A stretch of DNA of 64,000 nucleotides. Source: Lutraria lutraria (taxonomy: Eukaryota > Mollusca > Bivalvia > Venerida > Mactridae). The stretch lies in contig OZ026844.1 of the NCBI GenBank assembly GCA_964023205.1, positions 10,960,790-11,024,789 on the forward strand, given 5' to 3'. Position numbers and translations under genes: made by a program. Within the stretch, counting starts at the first letter, position 1. Every line of letters begins with the position of its first letter. The notes under the pieces were generated by a model. That model had not been told where the DNA came from and did no database searches. It saw nothing but the letters and a program-made list of their open reading frames with translations. This document shows, one piece after another, positions 26,001-33,269 of this stretch.

Positions 26001-26307
26001 GTAATGTCCTAGAGATGCTGTAATGGTTCACATAAAAATACAATTACAGTCATATTGAAGATTGAATAATAAGAAGCAATAACTGATCCAATCACCTGTT
26101 TTCTTTATCCAAGGAACCTGAATCTTTTTTAGCAAGTTGTTTTACTTTTGCAATGTCACCTGTCCAAGCTGCCTTGTGTATTTTAGGTAAATCCTTCTCT
26201 TTTAAATCGTATCCTTGAGGGGCATGAGATGCACTTGCCCCTCCACTTGATACGTTGGAAGAACTACCCCCTTTCGCCTTCCCGAATATTCCTTTCAGCT
26301 TCTTCAT
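1972..26307 (-). CDS. ANKRD26-like ankyrin repeat protein, N-terminal part (12 exons, 3' end outside window)
   Basis: Seen: twelve minus-strand exons (26096-26307, 24882-24996, 19164-19337, 18467-18579, 17628-17722, 16533-16754, 15917-16023, 13385-13435, 6869-6974, 2804-3078, 2349-2441, 1972-2050) have AG/GT borders and join in one open frame of about 547 codons. Residues 1-45 are basic then Gly/Ser-rich. Ankyrin repeats cover about 46-236 (HKAAWTGD, TPLHLACANGH, TALHLAVKD, TPLILSV, SALHHACMEDG). GWTAEDCAMMKANHACSQ follows at 237-254, DSWADDTD at 330-337, and an acidic linker with nine consecutive Asp (461-469) and PPKKRR (508-513). Known: the ankyrin array followed by a GWTA(E/D)D block and a DSW..DD motif is typical of vertebrate ANKRD26 and relatives. 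ANKRD26 itself sits at centriole distal appendages, recruits PIDD1, and ends in long coiled coils. Inference: a mollusc homologue with a possible centrosomal role. The coiled-coil half is not seen here. Paralogue assignment within the family is uncertain, so no symbol is given. Confidence 0.85.
2349..2441 (-). CDS. Exon 11 of the ANKRD26-like gene: acidic then PPKKRR
   Basis: This is a 93-bp, phase 0/0 exon with acceptor AAAAAACAG|AGTGCC and donor AGTGGT|GTAAGT. It encodes SATDDDTDIEEDEEEVE followed by PPKKRRIGNPDDSG. The PPKKRR patch resembles a short nuclear localisation signal, but no localisation can be claimed from it. Confidence 0.82.
2804..3078 (-). CDS. Exon 10 of the ANKRD26-like gene: poly-Asp linker
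   Basis: The acceptor is TCATGATTAG|GTGATT and the donor AACATT|GTGAGT. It encodes 91 codons: YSRTPTPDRDL, a Ser/Pro/Thr-rich stretch (SPETAPSPQAKSTPSKIP), then EEDFTDDE and nine consecutive Asp (residues 461-469), SSPVQRSGRVSFSDHQQVRN. The Asp run is encoded by mixed GAT/GAC codons, so it is not a fresh trinucleotide expansion. Likely disordered, with SP/TP phosphorylation sites. Confidence 0.85.
3079..6868 (-). other. Intron 9 (3.8 kb)
   Basis: AT-rich and low in CpG. Apart from the 18-bp microexon candidate at 6216-6233, I see no gene, tandem repeat or clear mobile element. Confidence 0.75.
6216..6233 (-). CDS. Candidate 18-bp microexon between exons 9 and 10
   Basis: The motif TTTTTCCAATTAG precedes 18 bases that end at TCTTCAG|GTAAAA. 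Inserted between exons 9 and 10 these keep phase 1/1 and would add Gly-Ile-Leu-Lys-Ser-Ser. The sites are acceptable, but an 18-bp block has little statistical weight. Confidence 0.2.
6869..6974 (-). CDS. Exon 9 of the ANKRD26-like gene: acidic linker
   Basis: The acceptor is TTTTACAG|GCTGGA and the donor GGCCAG|GTAAGG. It encodes AGAVKTSLTKHLDIHSDEEE followed by IEDIEENKAAVNGRP, a charged segment. The split Gly codon joins exon 10. Splice sites and composition are both good. Confidence 0.82.
7067..7155 (+). repeat. Dispersed CATACTTCATGAAC hairpin repeat, copy 1
   Basis: CATACTTCATGAACTATTTA, TGAAGTATGCAAGAGCAGTTC, a spacer, then TTTTCATGAATTTCATTC. The CTTCATGAACTATTTATGAAG part is a hairpin. 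Related copies occur at 46297-46372 (reverse) and 56792-56878. Confidence 0.7.
7768..7818 (-). CDS. Candidate alternative first exon of the ANKRD26-like gene
   Basis: Inside intron 8 an ATG at 7818 opens 17 codons (MPKKSKIPRFNFGSKIK) that end in phase 0 at AAG|GTATAG. Phase 0 is what exon 9 needs. An in-frame TGA lies just upstream, and no AG acceptor usable in this frame was seen before the ATG, so it would have to be a first exon with its own promoter. Joined to exon 9, it would make an isoform with a new basic N-terminus and no ankyrin repeats. It may be chance: the region is AT-rich and no promoter motif is evident. Confidence 0.28.
7987..9656. mobile_element. 1.67-kb inverted element packed with TTCAGAC/GTCTGAA words
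   Basis: The ends are inverted: CCCTCATGAAAAGTG at 7988 and its counterpart ending TTTCATGAGGG at 9656, with similarity continuing for about 35 bases (GTCTGAA repeats in both). From 7990 to 8470 and 9220 to 9650 the sequence consists largely of TTCAGAC, TTCAGA, CTGAA and complements every 8-20 bases. Orientation switches near 8185. The middle (8480-9200) is ordinary AT-rich DNA. It contains a 71-bp tandem repeat (9222-9475). No coding frame was recognised. It sits in intron 8 of the ankyrin gene. Confidence 0.75.
9222..9475. repeat. 71-bp tandem repeat in the right arm of the TTCAGAC element
   Basis: The phrase AGACTGAACCTTGAGTCTGA recurs at about 9268, 9339 and 9410, each followed by TCAGAC(A/T)TTTTTCAG and TTATTCAGACAT. 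Between three and four copies, about 90% alike by eye. Confidence 0.8.
11977..12026. repeat. 15-bp tandem repeat
   Basis: AATAATATGTATAAA is repeated three times in perfect register. Confidence 0.9.
12861..13075. repeat. 38-bp minisatellite
   Basis: The unit starts ATAAGCATTAGGCTTGTGGT and ends CACTTTCCCACATTC. Register starts are at 12923, 12961, 12999 and 13037, with shorter or degenerate copies before 12923. Copies differ at ATTATT / ATTAGG / ATCAGG. In intron 8, just upstream of exon 8's donor on the plus map. Confidence 0.9.
13385..13435 (-). CDS. Exon 8 of the ANKRD26-like gene: short acidic exon
   Basis: This is a 51-bp, phase 0/0 exon with acceptor TCTGTCAAG|GATGAC and donor GACAAG|GTTTGT. 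It encodes DDSSDDSDTEGFMYSDK, a likely phosphorylated acidic patch that continues the linker. The composition is clearly coding-like, but both splice sites are weaker than those of the ankyrin exons. Confidence 0.7.
13436..15916 (-). other. Intron 7 (2.5 kb)
   Basis: AT-rich. The only item of note is the candidate microexon at 14842-14874. Confidence 0.75.
14842..14874 (-). CDS. Candidate 33-bp microexon of the ANKRD26-like gene
   Basis: An acceptor TTTACTAG|AAACCT and a strong donor GATGAG|GTAAGA bound 33 bases. In the phase required between exons 7 and 8 these read KPMGSLYRNDE. Phase 0/0 fits both neighbours, so it could be included or skipped without a frameshift. Short phase-compatible blocks also arise by chance in AT-rich introns. 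The polypyrimidine tract is weak, so this is only a candidate and is not counted in the residue numbers. Confidence 0.38.
15917..16023 (-). CDS. Exon 7 of the ANKRD26-like gene: DSW acidic motif
   Basis: The acceptor is GTAATGCAG|CTGAAG and the donor CTTAAG|GTGAGA. It encodes EDSDEQTISKQSLHDNRQ then DSWADDTDVSAADDKLK. The DSW followed by acidic residues matches a short motif in vertebrate ANKRD26 just after the ankyrin domain (recalled, not aligned here). It ends in phase 0. Confidence 0.83.
16183..16346. mobile_element. MITE family 1 (TIR near CAGTCAAACCTGTG), copy 1
   Basis: TATAGTCAAACCTGTGAAC at the left and CACAGGTTGGATGGTA at the right are inverted. The interior has CAAAGGCCACCC and GGTGGCCTTTATTCAGAGG. 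It is one of five copies in the window; the ends and TA flanks are of Tc1/mariner style. In intron 6 of the ankyrin gene. Confidence 0.78.
16533..16754 (-). CDS. Exon 6 of the ANKRD26-like gene: GWTAEDCA block and start of linker
   Basis: The acceptor is TTATTCAG|GTTGGA and the donor GAAGATG|GTATGG. It encodes GWTAEDCAMMKANHACSQ, the conserved element that ends the ankyrin domain in ANKRD26/POTE-type proteins. Next comes a basic stretch (HNLKHRRV) and a Ser/Thr/Pro-rich linker likely to be disordered. There are 73 full codons plus split codons at both ends. Confidence 0.87.
16872..16945. repeat. Interspersed repeat remnant with CAACGTTTCAGCTA..CCTTCATCAGG
   Basis: The pair ACCAACGTTTCAGCTATACA / TTAGCCTTCATCAGGG is a phrase seen at the ends of several animal retroelements (recollection; class not determined). 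Confidence 0.4.
16990..17165 (+). mobile_element. tRNA-headed SINE, family B, copy 1
   Basis: It has the head remnant GTGAGTTCGAATCCCATCTG (B box), then the core GTGAGGAATCTGTCCAGCAA, GGTCGGTAGTTCTACCCAGG, TTAAAGCCGCCAAATGATCC, and ends GAAGTTAAACCC. The core is shared with copies at 20797, 22830 and 33270. It resembles widespread molluscan SINEs of the V-SINE type (such as the published RUDI family), but I could not compare it with a reference. Confidence 0.8.
17628..17722 (-). CDS. Exon 5 of the ANKRD26-like gene: last ankyrin repeat
   Basis: The acceptor is TTATATAG|ATCTGC and the donor ATCAAAG|GTAAGT. It encodes SALHHACMEDGINQVKLLL followed by DHNANTALKDIK, with the final Gly split into exon 6. 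The strong donor and the matching phase make this exon secure. Confidence 0.87.
17921..17932. repeat. Target-site duplication, left, of SINE A copy 2
   Basis: TCATTGAATTGA, identical to 18139-18150 on the other side of the SINE. Confidence 0.85.
17933..18138 (-). mobile_element. tRNA-headed SINE, family A, copy 2 (5'-truncated, perfect TSD)
   Basis: The element has the same body and TTTG tail as the other family A copies, but the head stops after GAGAGGTTACAG, so its 5' end is truncated. It is flanked by a perfect 12-bp direct repeat, TCATTGAATTGA, at 17921-17932 and 18139-18150. That is the mark of LINE-type target-primed insertion into this intron. Confidence 0.9.
18139..18150. repeat. Target-site duplication, right, of SINE A copy 2
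   Basis: TCATTGAATTGA, identical to 17921-17932. Confidence 0.85.
18467..18579 (-). CDS. Exon 4 of the ANKRD26-like gene: ankyrin repeat
   Basis: The acceptor is TTTTACAG|GCTGGA and the donor CACAG|GTAATT. It encodes AGQTPLILSVLDQSKKDYIT, then a helix and the EVNATDNNH turn. The split Arg codon is completed by exon 5. Confidence 0.87.
18940..19010. repeat. Interspersed repeat remnant (TTATATAGGGCCC..GGCGCTTTACAT)
   Basis: GATTTATATAGGGCCCTTTT CATACC and GAAGGCGCTTTACAT resemble a common dispersed animal repeat. Only one copy is in the window, about 150 bases past exon 3's donor. Confidence 0.35.
19164..19337 (-). CDS. Exon 3 of the ANKRD26-like gene: ankyrin repeats
   Basis: This is a 174-bp, phase 0/0 exon of 58 codons with acceptor TTTTAG|GCTGTA and donor AATAGA|GTGAGT. 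It completes one repeat (AVECNQEECVNLLL) and contains a second (NTALHLAVKDSNTGLVKRLI), ending in NLKNR. Confidence 0.88.
20797..20999 (+). mobile_element. tRNA-headed SINE, family B, copy 2
   Basis: It carries GAGTTTAAATCCTATTTAGG (decayed B box), GTGAGGAAGCTGTCCAGCTA, GGTTGGTGGTTCTCGCCAGG, AATTGCCAAATGACCATGGA and the terminal CATTAAGCCCCACAG followed by an A-rich tail. Same family as 16990 and 33270. Confidence 0.82.
21499..21675. mobile_element. MITE family 1, copy 2
   Basis: It has a decayed left end (GTGAACAAAGTCC), interior GTGGCCTTTATCAACAGGCG and GGAGGTGGCCACTATCACAG, and right end CACAGGTTTAACTGTA. Confidence 0.75.
22830..23020 (-). mobile_element. tRNA-headed SINE, family B, copy 3 (head well kept)
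   Basis: On the minus strand it reads GAGGCTCCATGGTTGAGTGG TTAAGATC (A-box region), CACTAGCCCCTCACTGC, GCTTGAATCTCACC (B-box region), then the decayed body with CACCTGGGTAGAACTATCC on the plus strand. The sequence identifies the tRNA-like head that the other copies have largely lost. Confidence 0.8.
23595..23665. repeat. Short repeat related to 49045-49120
   Basis: GACGACCCTATTTTTACGCA GACCCTTAAG and AAACTGCAA match GACCCTCTATTTTCGAACAG ACCCTTAATATCC and AAACTGCAA at 49078-49116. Confidence 0.5.
24882..24996 (-). CDS. Exon 2 of the ANKRD26-like gene: ankyrin repeat
   Basis: The acceptor is ATTGTAG|AACACC and the donor ATGAAG|GTAGTA. After completing Arg71 it encodes 38 residues beginning TPLHLACANGHAKVVQELL, a textbook ankyrin helix pair, and ending in TPLMK, the beginning of the next repeat. 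It ends in phase 0. Confidence 0.88.
24997..26095 (-). other. Intron 1 (1.1 kb)
   Basis: It holds MITE 2 copy 1 (25280-25444). No exon or gene was seen. Confidence 0.85.
25280..25444. mobile_element. MITE family 2 (TIR CAGTACAACCTCTCC), copy 1
   Basis: The left end TACAGTACAACCTCTCCAG is strong. The right end is partly decayed (GCTCTACAGAGTTTATACTG, TA). The interior is rich in AGCAACAACCTCTCTATAAC. Same left terminus as 50853-51023. Confidence 0.75.
26096..26307 (-). CDS. Exon 1 of the ANKRD26-like gene (start codon)
   Basis: The ATG at 26307 has A at -3 and an in-frame TAG four codons upstream (26319-26317), so the start is well fixed. It encodes 70 codons plus two bases: a Lys-rich beginning (MKKLKGIFGKAKGG), a Ser/Gly/Ala stretch, then YDLKEKDLPKIHKAAWTGD, the usual lead-in to the first ankyrin repeat in this family. 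The donor is AACAG|GTGATT, leaving a split Arg codon completed by exon 2. Confidence 0.85.
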
Positions 26308-26700
26308 ACTTGGTTTCTAACCACGCCAAAATTATAAAATCTCCATATTTTGATTATGTTCCCAGTATTTCAGACGCTCGAAAATGAAATCATTCAAGCG
26401 CTCCATACACACTGATCGCATTCCACATTTCGTATAGTCTGTTTCCAAAATCAAATAATTATTATAGAATGCTGTGACGCCAGGAGGGTCTTTTTGGTAT
26501 GATTTTCAACGTCTTTTTGTCTGCGAAAATGATTATCATTCGATGAAATTTGTTAACAGGGGAACCGTCAAATGATCAAACTCTACGCAACGCGTTTGTC
26601 TCCCTTACCAACTGCAGACAGTTATTTTACTAAGGGAAATAACTGCATAAGACTAAAATATTTCTTTAATTGTAGTTATTTCCCTTGGTAACTGAGAGAA
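26308..26700 (-). promoter_or_regulatory. Presumed 5' UTR and promoter of the ANKRD26-like gene
   Basis: The few hundred bases upstream of the ATG hold more CpG (ACGCTCG, GCGCTCC, GATCGC, GACGCC, ACGCAACGCG) than the surrounding AT-rich DNA, as expected near a start of transcription. No clear TATA box was identified. A perfect 13-bp inverted repeat (AAGGGAAATAACT at 26632-26644, its complement at 26674-26686) lies about 330 bases upstream of the ATG. Confidence 0.45.
26632..26686. repeat. 13-bp perfect inverted repeat near the promoter
   Basis: The arms AAGGGAAATAACT and AGTTATTTCCCTT are separated by 29 bases. Close variants of the word, such as GGGAGATAATT and TGTCTCCCTT, also occur at 12635-12690 and 12830-12840, so this may be a repeat core and not a gene-specific operator. 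Confidence 0.6.
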
Positions 26701-27654
26701 AAGAAACAAAATTCATTTCCAAACTGAATGCAGAAGGTATCGATTTTTTGCACATCAAAAATATGCCAATTTCTGTAACTTTCTGGCATGCTGTATCCAT
26801 AAAACAAAAATGTCCCATTAGTTCTACAGCCGTGTGTGGTAGAATTCTCTAACAGACATAATTTAACCTTTAATTCTATCATGAAACAAGATGCATCATT
26901 ACAAACAGAATCATGCCATTTGTTTAATAATTTGAAAATGCATAATATAATTTGAAATCTATCTCTTTTCATCATTCCCATTTATGATTATTGATTAATG
27001 ATCTAAGACAAAATTGGTTGAATAAGTCATTATTTACATTAATTGTACTTGTCTTGATTATAATCAGCATTTAAAATTCTCAAATATCATAAACACATCT
27101 ACTATTTTGATACTAAAATGAATTATAACTAATAGACTATAAGATAACTAATGACGTTAAGAACTTAGTTCACATTTATTTATGTATACATTTACAAATA
27201 CATTTGATTTGTATTCGCTGAAAACAGTAATCATTCAATGTATATCCAGAAATAATGGTTAAAATCAATGTTAAATGCAGAAGTATTAATTATTATACTG
27301 TAAACAATGCGAGACATTTTAAACCATTCCAGATCATCCGTCACTAATTCAAATTTATCAATTTGCATCATTGTGGTATGAGGAGTCAATGATGCATGAC
27401 CAAATTTTGTATTTTTATTGTTAATTTGCAAATGAACTAAACAGCCAGCTGCCGGTGCTGAGTCCTTTGTGTGATCTAATAGGAAGCATTGATTTTTATA
27501 CCGTTAGAGATTCTGTTTATAAAACCATCTTTAACATAATTTAAAGGACCTTTGTAATACTATTGTTCATGCTTTTGTCTTCATTCTTTCTTTAGTGCAC
27601 CGGGTTGGTTTTTGAATTTGGTGAAATATTTATTAAAGTGAAGTGATTAAATTG

Positions 27655-27741
27655 ATGTGTGGATGTATTAAACAGTCTATGACTTTATTAATTCTTCTTT
27701 CGATTGTGGATAATGATGTTATGAAAGTTAATGCTTTTATG
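27655..27741 (+). CDS. Candidate first coding exon with hydrophobic leader (possible divergent gene)
   Basis: An ATG at 27655, with an in-frame TAA upstream, opens 29 codons that end at a near-perfect donor TTTTATG|GTGAGTAAG (GT at 27742). The translation starts MCGCIKQSMTLLILLSIVD and ends NAFM; LLILLSIV could be a signal-peptide core. The exon lies about 1.35 kb from the ankyrin gene start, in divergent orientation. A following exon at 31499-31550 is open in the compatible phase. I recognise no family, and AT-rich DNA easily yields hydrophobic open frames, so the donor is the main support. Confidence 0.3.
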
Positions 27742-28164
27742 GTGAGTAAGCTTTAAGCCATTAAATAAACAAATTTTAATTAATTATGATAGGTGCAACA
27801 TTATCTTAATAACATGTACTCTTTGGTTTTCACGATTAAACTATTTTTGAAATGAGAAAAGTGTTTTTGCACTCTGATAAATTCAACAGGAATAGAACAG
27901 ATCTCCAACCAGTGAAGTCAACCACGGACATTACAAATGTACCTGCATGTTCATTAGTTATTAACAGCAGTCAATGACTATTTTCACTGACAGCTACAAG
28001 ATGTCAGTGTGTTTGGACACATATATGATAAAGAGCGAGGTATCAGTTATGTCTGGACGGAACTGACACCTGTCCAGCATATATCTGGCATACTTATCTG
28101 ATAGCTTCTTAAACTGTCCATCTTTAATCATTGTTGTTTATTAAGCATTTTGTTCTCGTTTTTC

Positions 28165-28400
28165 GGAAACTGGCTGAGAGCTCAGCTTTACATCGCTTTT
28201 CAAAGCAATTTATTGCAACAACCACAGGCTCTTCAGACTAACCCAGTCTTTGCTTCACCCTAGCTCTAGGATTGCAAGGCTAGTCTCACACGGATTACAT
28301 CTAATATTATAGGAGGAAAACAAAGTACCCATGTGGGTCTCGAACCGGTGACCTCCTACTTGCAAGTCAGCAGCACTTGCAACTAAGCTAATCACAATAG
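28165..28400 (-). mobile_element. tRNA-headed SINE, family C, copy 1
   Basis: The minus strand has GATTAGCTTAGTTGCAAGTG, CTGACTTGCAAGTAGGAGG, B box GGTTCGAGACC and CATGGGTACTTTGTTTTCCTC. It shares head and first body part with 51912-52020. The downstream limit near 28165 is approximate. It sits in the plus-strand candidate intron or intergenic DNA. Confidence 0.7.
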
Positions 28401-28460
28401 TTAACTTAATATTACAACCTATCATTTGTAAACACAAAAACATGTACCAGCACTATAATT

Positions 28461-28660
28461 CTACATTAGTTTGAAACTAGAACACGCATGATAAATTTGC
28501 TAGCAAATGCATGTACATGTACTACATTTATATAATATTTCTACATTAGTTTGAAACTAGAACACACATCATAAATTTGCTAGCAAATGCATGTACCATA
28601 ATTATATAATATATCTACATTAGTTTGAAACTAGAGCACACATTACAAATTTGCTTGCGG
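28461..28660. repeat. Three-copy ~74-80-bp tandem repeat
   Basis: CTACATTAGTTTGAAACTAG AAC followed by AAATTTGCTAGCAAATGCAT starts at 28461, 28541 and 28615. The third copy is partial. Confidence 0.9.
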
Positions 28661-29648
28661 CTGAATCCAAACTGCATTCATATAAATTGTGTTTGACAAG
28701 TTAATCTAAGACTGAAACATACAGTCTAGGCAATTCACGAGGTGTTAGCGGAAGAATCAATTAAAAAACAACAGACACACAACTACCGATAGATATCGGT
28801 AACTTGTTATATCATTAGGAACTTTCGGTACAATCACGCTGTAGGGAAAACTGTGTTATCTAAATTTTAAAACTGTAGGAATTTGCAGAATTTTTGTTTT
28901 ATGTTTACTTTGGATTTCTTGAGTGTTTTTTTCTTGGCAAGATCACATGAAGGTAGGCAGACCCTCACATTCTGTATCAAAATCTGATAAAATTATAGAA
29001 ACAGATACATTTCAGTTTTGCCCTTTCACAAAATATTTAAAATTAATGCAATTCATATAAAAGTCCTAGGGATCCACTTTGCTCAATTAATATAATTATG
29101 CCTAATATATGTAATTAGACAATATCTGGTCAATATGAAATTATAGTATAATTTATACAGCTAAGAGTGGTTAATAAAATGCAAGGAGCATGATTTTCTT
29201 GGTTATTGCAACATGATTATAGTCAGAATCTTTCACAAAATATCTGATTTTGCATTATATAACAATTAATACACGAAGCATCATTGTGCAAGTTTGTGTT
29301 TTGGTCAGACTAGCCTGTCAACAAACTTTCAACTGGACTTGATGCAACTGTCAATATTTTGCCCACCCAGGAGGGGCGGTTGGCATACACAGGACTGTAG
29401 ACAGAAGACCGTTTCCAAACGGCGGGAATTTGATGAACTTAATGACCTCGGGTCCAAGGAAATAGACTTTGGCCATGTATAAATCCCGGGACTCAGGAAT
29501 TTCGACAACACAAAATAAAATATGTTACCCCTGGGGCATTGGATACACCAAGTAGGCTCTAGGATGGGGAATTAGACAAATACGGTTGTCTCTAGGGTGG
29601 GAATTTAGACATCAAAAATTTTTAAATATCAAATTCCCTTGGGTGAGC

Positions 29649-29666
29649 ACCCCCCCCCCCCCCCCA
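29649..29666. repeat. Long C homopolymer
   Basis: About 17 consecutive C. Similar runs are at 10594-10604 (C), 41166-41188 (C), 48053-48064 (G), 51420-51437 (C) and 58622-58634 (G). Confidence 0.95.
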
Positions 29667-31498
29667 GCAGGCAAAAATTGACAAGTGCATGATGGTTAAG
29701 TGATTTGTAGATTAACTTGGTAAAGCCATGGCAATGGAAATAACCCTTAAATGTATGAATCCATCTAGTTTGTAGACCAAGTAGTTTTTAAGTCGATAAA
29801 TTATATAAAGTCTAGATATGAAGAAGTGGTACCTGGCATACTGGTCAACATTATTCACAGTTCATTATCTTTATTATTCTTCAGCAACAGTTGGTCTGCT
29901 GTCGCTATTTCAATCTTCATTTTTTGTGATTCGATCATTTCAAACCAGGGATTTTGCTATGTCAACATAATGCATTAGAGTGCATTAGTATGCATGCCAT
30001 TTCAACTGAGTGTATTAGATTTGACATTTGCATGAATTTTCTCCTAGGGGTCAACTGATCCTATTTAATTATTGAACTGCGGTCAAATCAATAACAATGG
30101 GCATGAAGTGAGACTTGATAAAATGATATTACAATTATTGTGATGTTACAGGGTAACAGCTTTAACAGATCCAGGCAATCATTATATTGAAATTTTGATA
30201 TTTTATGCATTTCACTTCCAATTGGATGCATCCCGGGACAGATTACATGCCAGTGTTGTGGGCTGGTTGTTTATTTAGATAATCAAGACGGGACTTTATA
30301 TTTTAGTGTATTAATAATTTGACCAATTAAGTATCTTTTTTCAATTAGTAACCTGTTATATATAGCTTAATCCTAATTAAACACTAATCAATCAGATCCA
30401 AAATGGCCAACTGAACATTGAATACTGTAGACTACTCATACCTTGACATCTTTGAGCCTTAAAAAGAGCATGAGTTGTAATTATGAGTCTTATTCAAATG
30501 CCATAAAACAATTTTAATTTAGTTTTTTTATATTCTTACACTTGAATGATCTAGTCAGAGAGAAAAGGATTTTCTGTAAACAGAAAGTTAAGCATTTCTA
30601 AACTGGTAAGCTGTGAATTGATGTATTTTTTGTATTAATTTCTTATTGTTTAATTATCATGACAATTAATCAGTGTCATTAACTGGCTCTTTTGATTAGG
30701 CAAAAACAATCTGGTTTCTGTTTATGTCTTCAAAAAAAAAAATTGGGTCTTATATAGTTTGGCAGAACTTTTTTTTCTTACATTTGTTCAGTTCTAAGGT
30801 TCACATGAAAATGTCAGCAAGAAAAAATTGACTGAGCTGAAAACTTGTATGATTTATTTCGATTGCTTTATTTGTAAAGGCTATGTACTACTAAAATTTT
30901 CTGTTCTGTTCTTCTGAAAAAGCCTATTTATTTAGCAGAAAAAAATAGGGTCAGTTTGTTTAGCGGAGCGAGCAAAGTTTCAAGTATTTAACATGAAGAA
31001 GCTATGAATGGATTCTTCATTAATTGTGTATTGTTTGTTTTATATCAAACTGTGACTAAAGTAGAGAAAATTGATTTGTTAGCTTGTTACAGTTTAAGAA
31101 GAAGCCACAACATCCATAATGTGCAAGAAAAACTATTGTATGGTGTCTCTGATTTCATTTGTATTGATCGAGTATTGGTAAAATATTGGAAAATAATATT
31201 TGCATAGAGATTAGCCTGAGTCACGCTGTTCTGGGATGCTAAATCTTTCTGAGCCAATTATTCTATTTAATGGGGCAATTTTCCGGGGTCATACTGTGTG
31301 TATTAGTCAAATGTATGAATATTGGCTAAGAGGTCAATTAGCTTAGTAGAGTCAGGCAATTCAATGATTATTTCATATAGTATTTATAAATAAAAGATGG
31401 ATAATTGATAGCATGTATCAGATCATATTATACTGTATAATATGTTGGTTGATAGGACTTTCTTGAAATTCTTATTATATGATTGAAATATTTTGCAG

Positions 31499-31550
31499 AT
31501 ACATCAACAGTGCTCAGAAAGGATTATTCATACCAGTTCTAAGCAGTTAT
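31499..31550 (+). CDS. Candidate short plus-strand exon
   Basis: Fifty-two bases are bounded by TATTTTGCAG and GTAAGTTT, both strong sites. Two frames are open: IHQQCSERIIHTSSKQL (continuing phase 0 from 27741) and YINSAQKGLFIPVLSSY. A weaker block at 43638-43741 (TTTTCAG start, 34 codons, GTATGA donor) could follow in phase but adds little. It could equally be an untranslated exon or chance. Confidence 0.28.
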
Positions 31551-32757
31551 GTAAGTTTATTATGATGTACATTTTAGGGAAATGATGTTCTCTGTATACA
31601 TCATTAAAATAGTCATATTGTGATTAGGTTAATATAATTAGAAGCAATACTAATAGACTAGGCAATATCCTTATAGGCTTGATCTATGGTAATTCATTGT
31701 TTAGAATGGAATGACAATTGTCTAACCAAGGTTTCAAATTAATTCATTCACTTAATAAGTATGTGTATTCCTAGTGAAATGACAATGTGGTAATTTTTAT
31801 TCATTTTTCCACATCTGTAATTCTTAAGTTTTTCATTCATTGGAATATTTCACTATTATGCTGTTCTATTAACTTCAATTCCCTTAAGTTATTTTGAAAC
31901 CCTATCTGGTTGCCATGGATACATGTTTGTATTACTTCATGAACATGAATACTACACTTAAGAGTAAATGTCTTCTCCCCTAATCTGATGTAACATATAT
32001 AGTACACTCATTGATTTATATCAGTTTTATGGTTTCACATTTTATATGGCATAATTAGATTTTTCTTCTTTTATTACATCTATGTTATTGTTACAGTTTG
32101 TTCCTATGTCTTCACCATCTGTTCACTTAGGTGACTTCTCCCATAAAAATCCCACACACTTCTTGGTTTTATTTCTCCCTATGCAAAGTAGATTAAATAT
32201 ATCAGATTTTTTCTATCAGTCTAACTTGGTTAGAACTTCTTCCAATACAAAATACACTAAGGAAGTGAGTTCAGATAATTTCTAATCAAGCACCCCTATC
32301 TATTGGCACCAAGTCAAGTTGTGTTGAAAATTGGAGGCTCTGAACACCATTCCTTGTTCAGAGAATGGGCCTTCTGATTAATATTGCAGATAAATATTTT
32401 GGAAGCATGGAAATTATTGCAAACACTTGAAAATTTCTGAAAAAAAAAAGTTTTTATAGATCAGGGCATGACTGAATCATTATGTAGTACATGAATCATT
32501 TATTGTAATAACTAGAATAAAGTATGTTTGTGTGAAATGTTTATATCAAGTTAATATAGAATCATATCAATTTGTTTCAAGTGTTCAACAGCTATTAGCC
32601 AAGTGGATAAAATGGTTAAAGTGGATGGAATCATTTAAGGAAAGGAATGTTTGAAAGATGACTGTATAATTACATGTATGTCCATTGATGTTTTTTGCTG
32701 ACCATTTTCTCATTATAGGGATTCCGAATATTGCAACTTCATGCTTGAATTCAGTAC

Positions 32758-32780
32758 ATGTATATATATATATATATATA
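32758..32780. repeat. (TA)n microsatellite
   Basis: About eleven TA units. Confidence 0.95.
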
Positions 32781-33269
32781 ACTATAATACAAGCAAAACG
32801 GTCACGGACGAGTATGAAGAAAATATTGATATAAAGCTTACTGTTATCCATCTTAAGCCATTTCTGTGCCCGATGATTGGAAGACTAACTGTTTTTGCAC
32901 TGACTGCTTGAATTCGTACATGCTAAATGTCTCATAACTATCACAATCCTTATTAATTATGTATTGGTTATGATTTTTAAAGACCAAATGTATAATGTTA
33001 CAAATCCCTATTTTCCCCATAGACGGCATAAAATCAAACAAATTCTGTTGCTTAATGTTGGCATTAAGAATTAAGGATTGAACTAGTAGTTTCTATAATT
33101 TATTATCCTTATTTAAAATTCATGACATTATATGGTTACTTCCAATATCGACAATATCTGGAAACCAGACAGATTGACCTGCAAGTCAAATGCAGAGTAA
33201 ATATTAATAATTAATATTAATATTAAAGGTGACTAGCTATAACTAGCTGTGACTAGCTATAACTAGCTA

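Noticed and set aside
32097..32264. Exon-like block with GTGAGT donor
   Set aside because: It is open in one phase, but composition is Ser/Phe/Leu/Asn as AT-rich DNA gives, and its phase does not fit the 31499-31550 block in the frame that continues from 27741.
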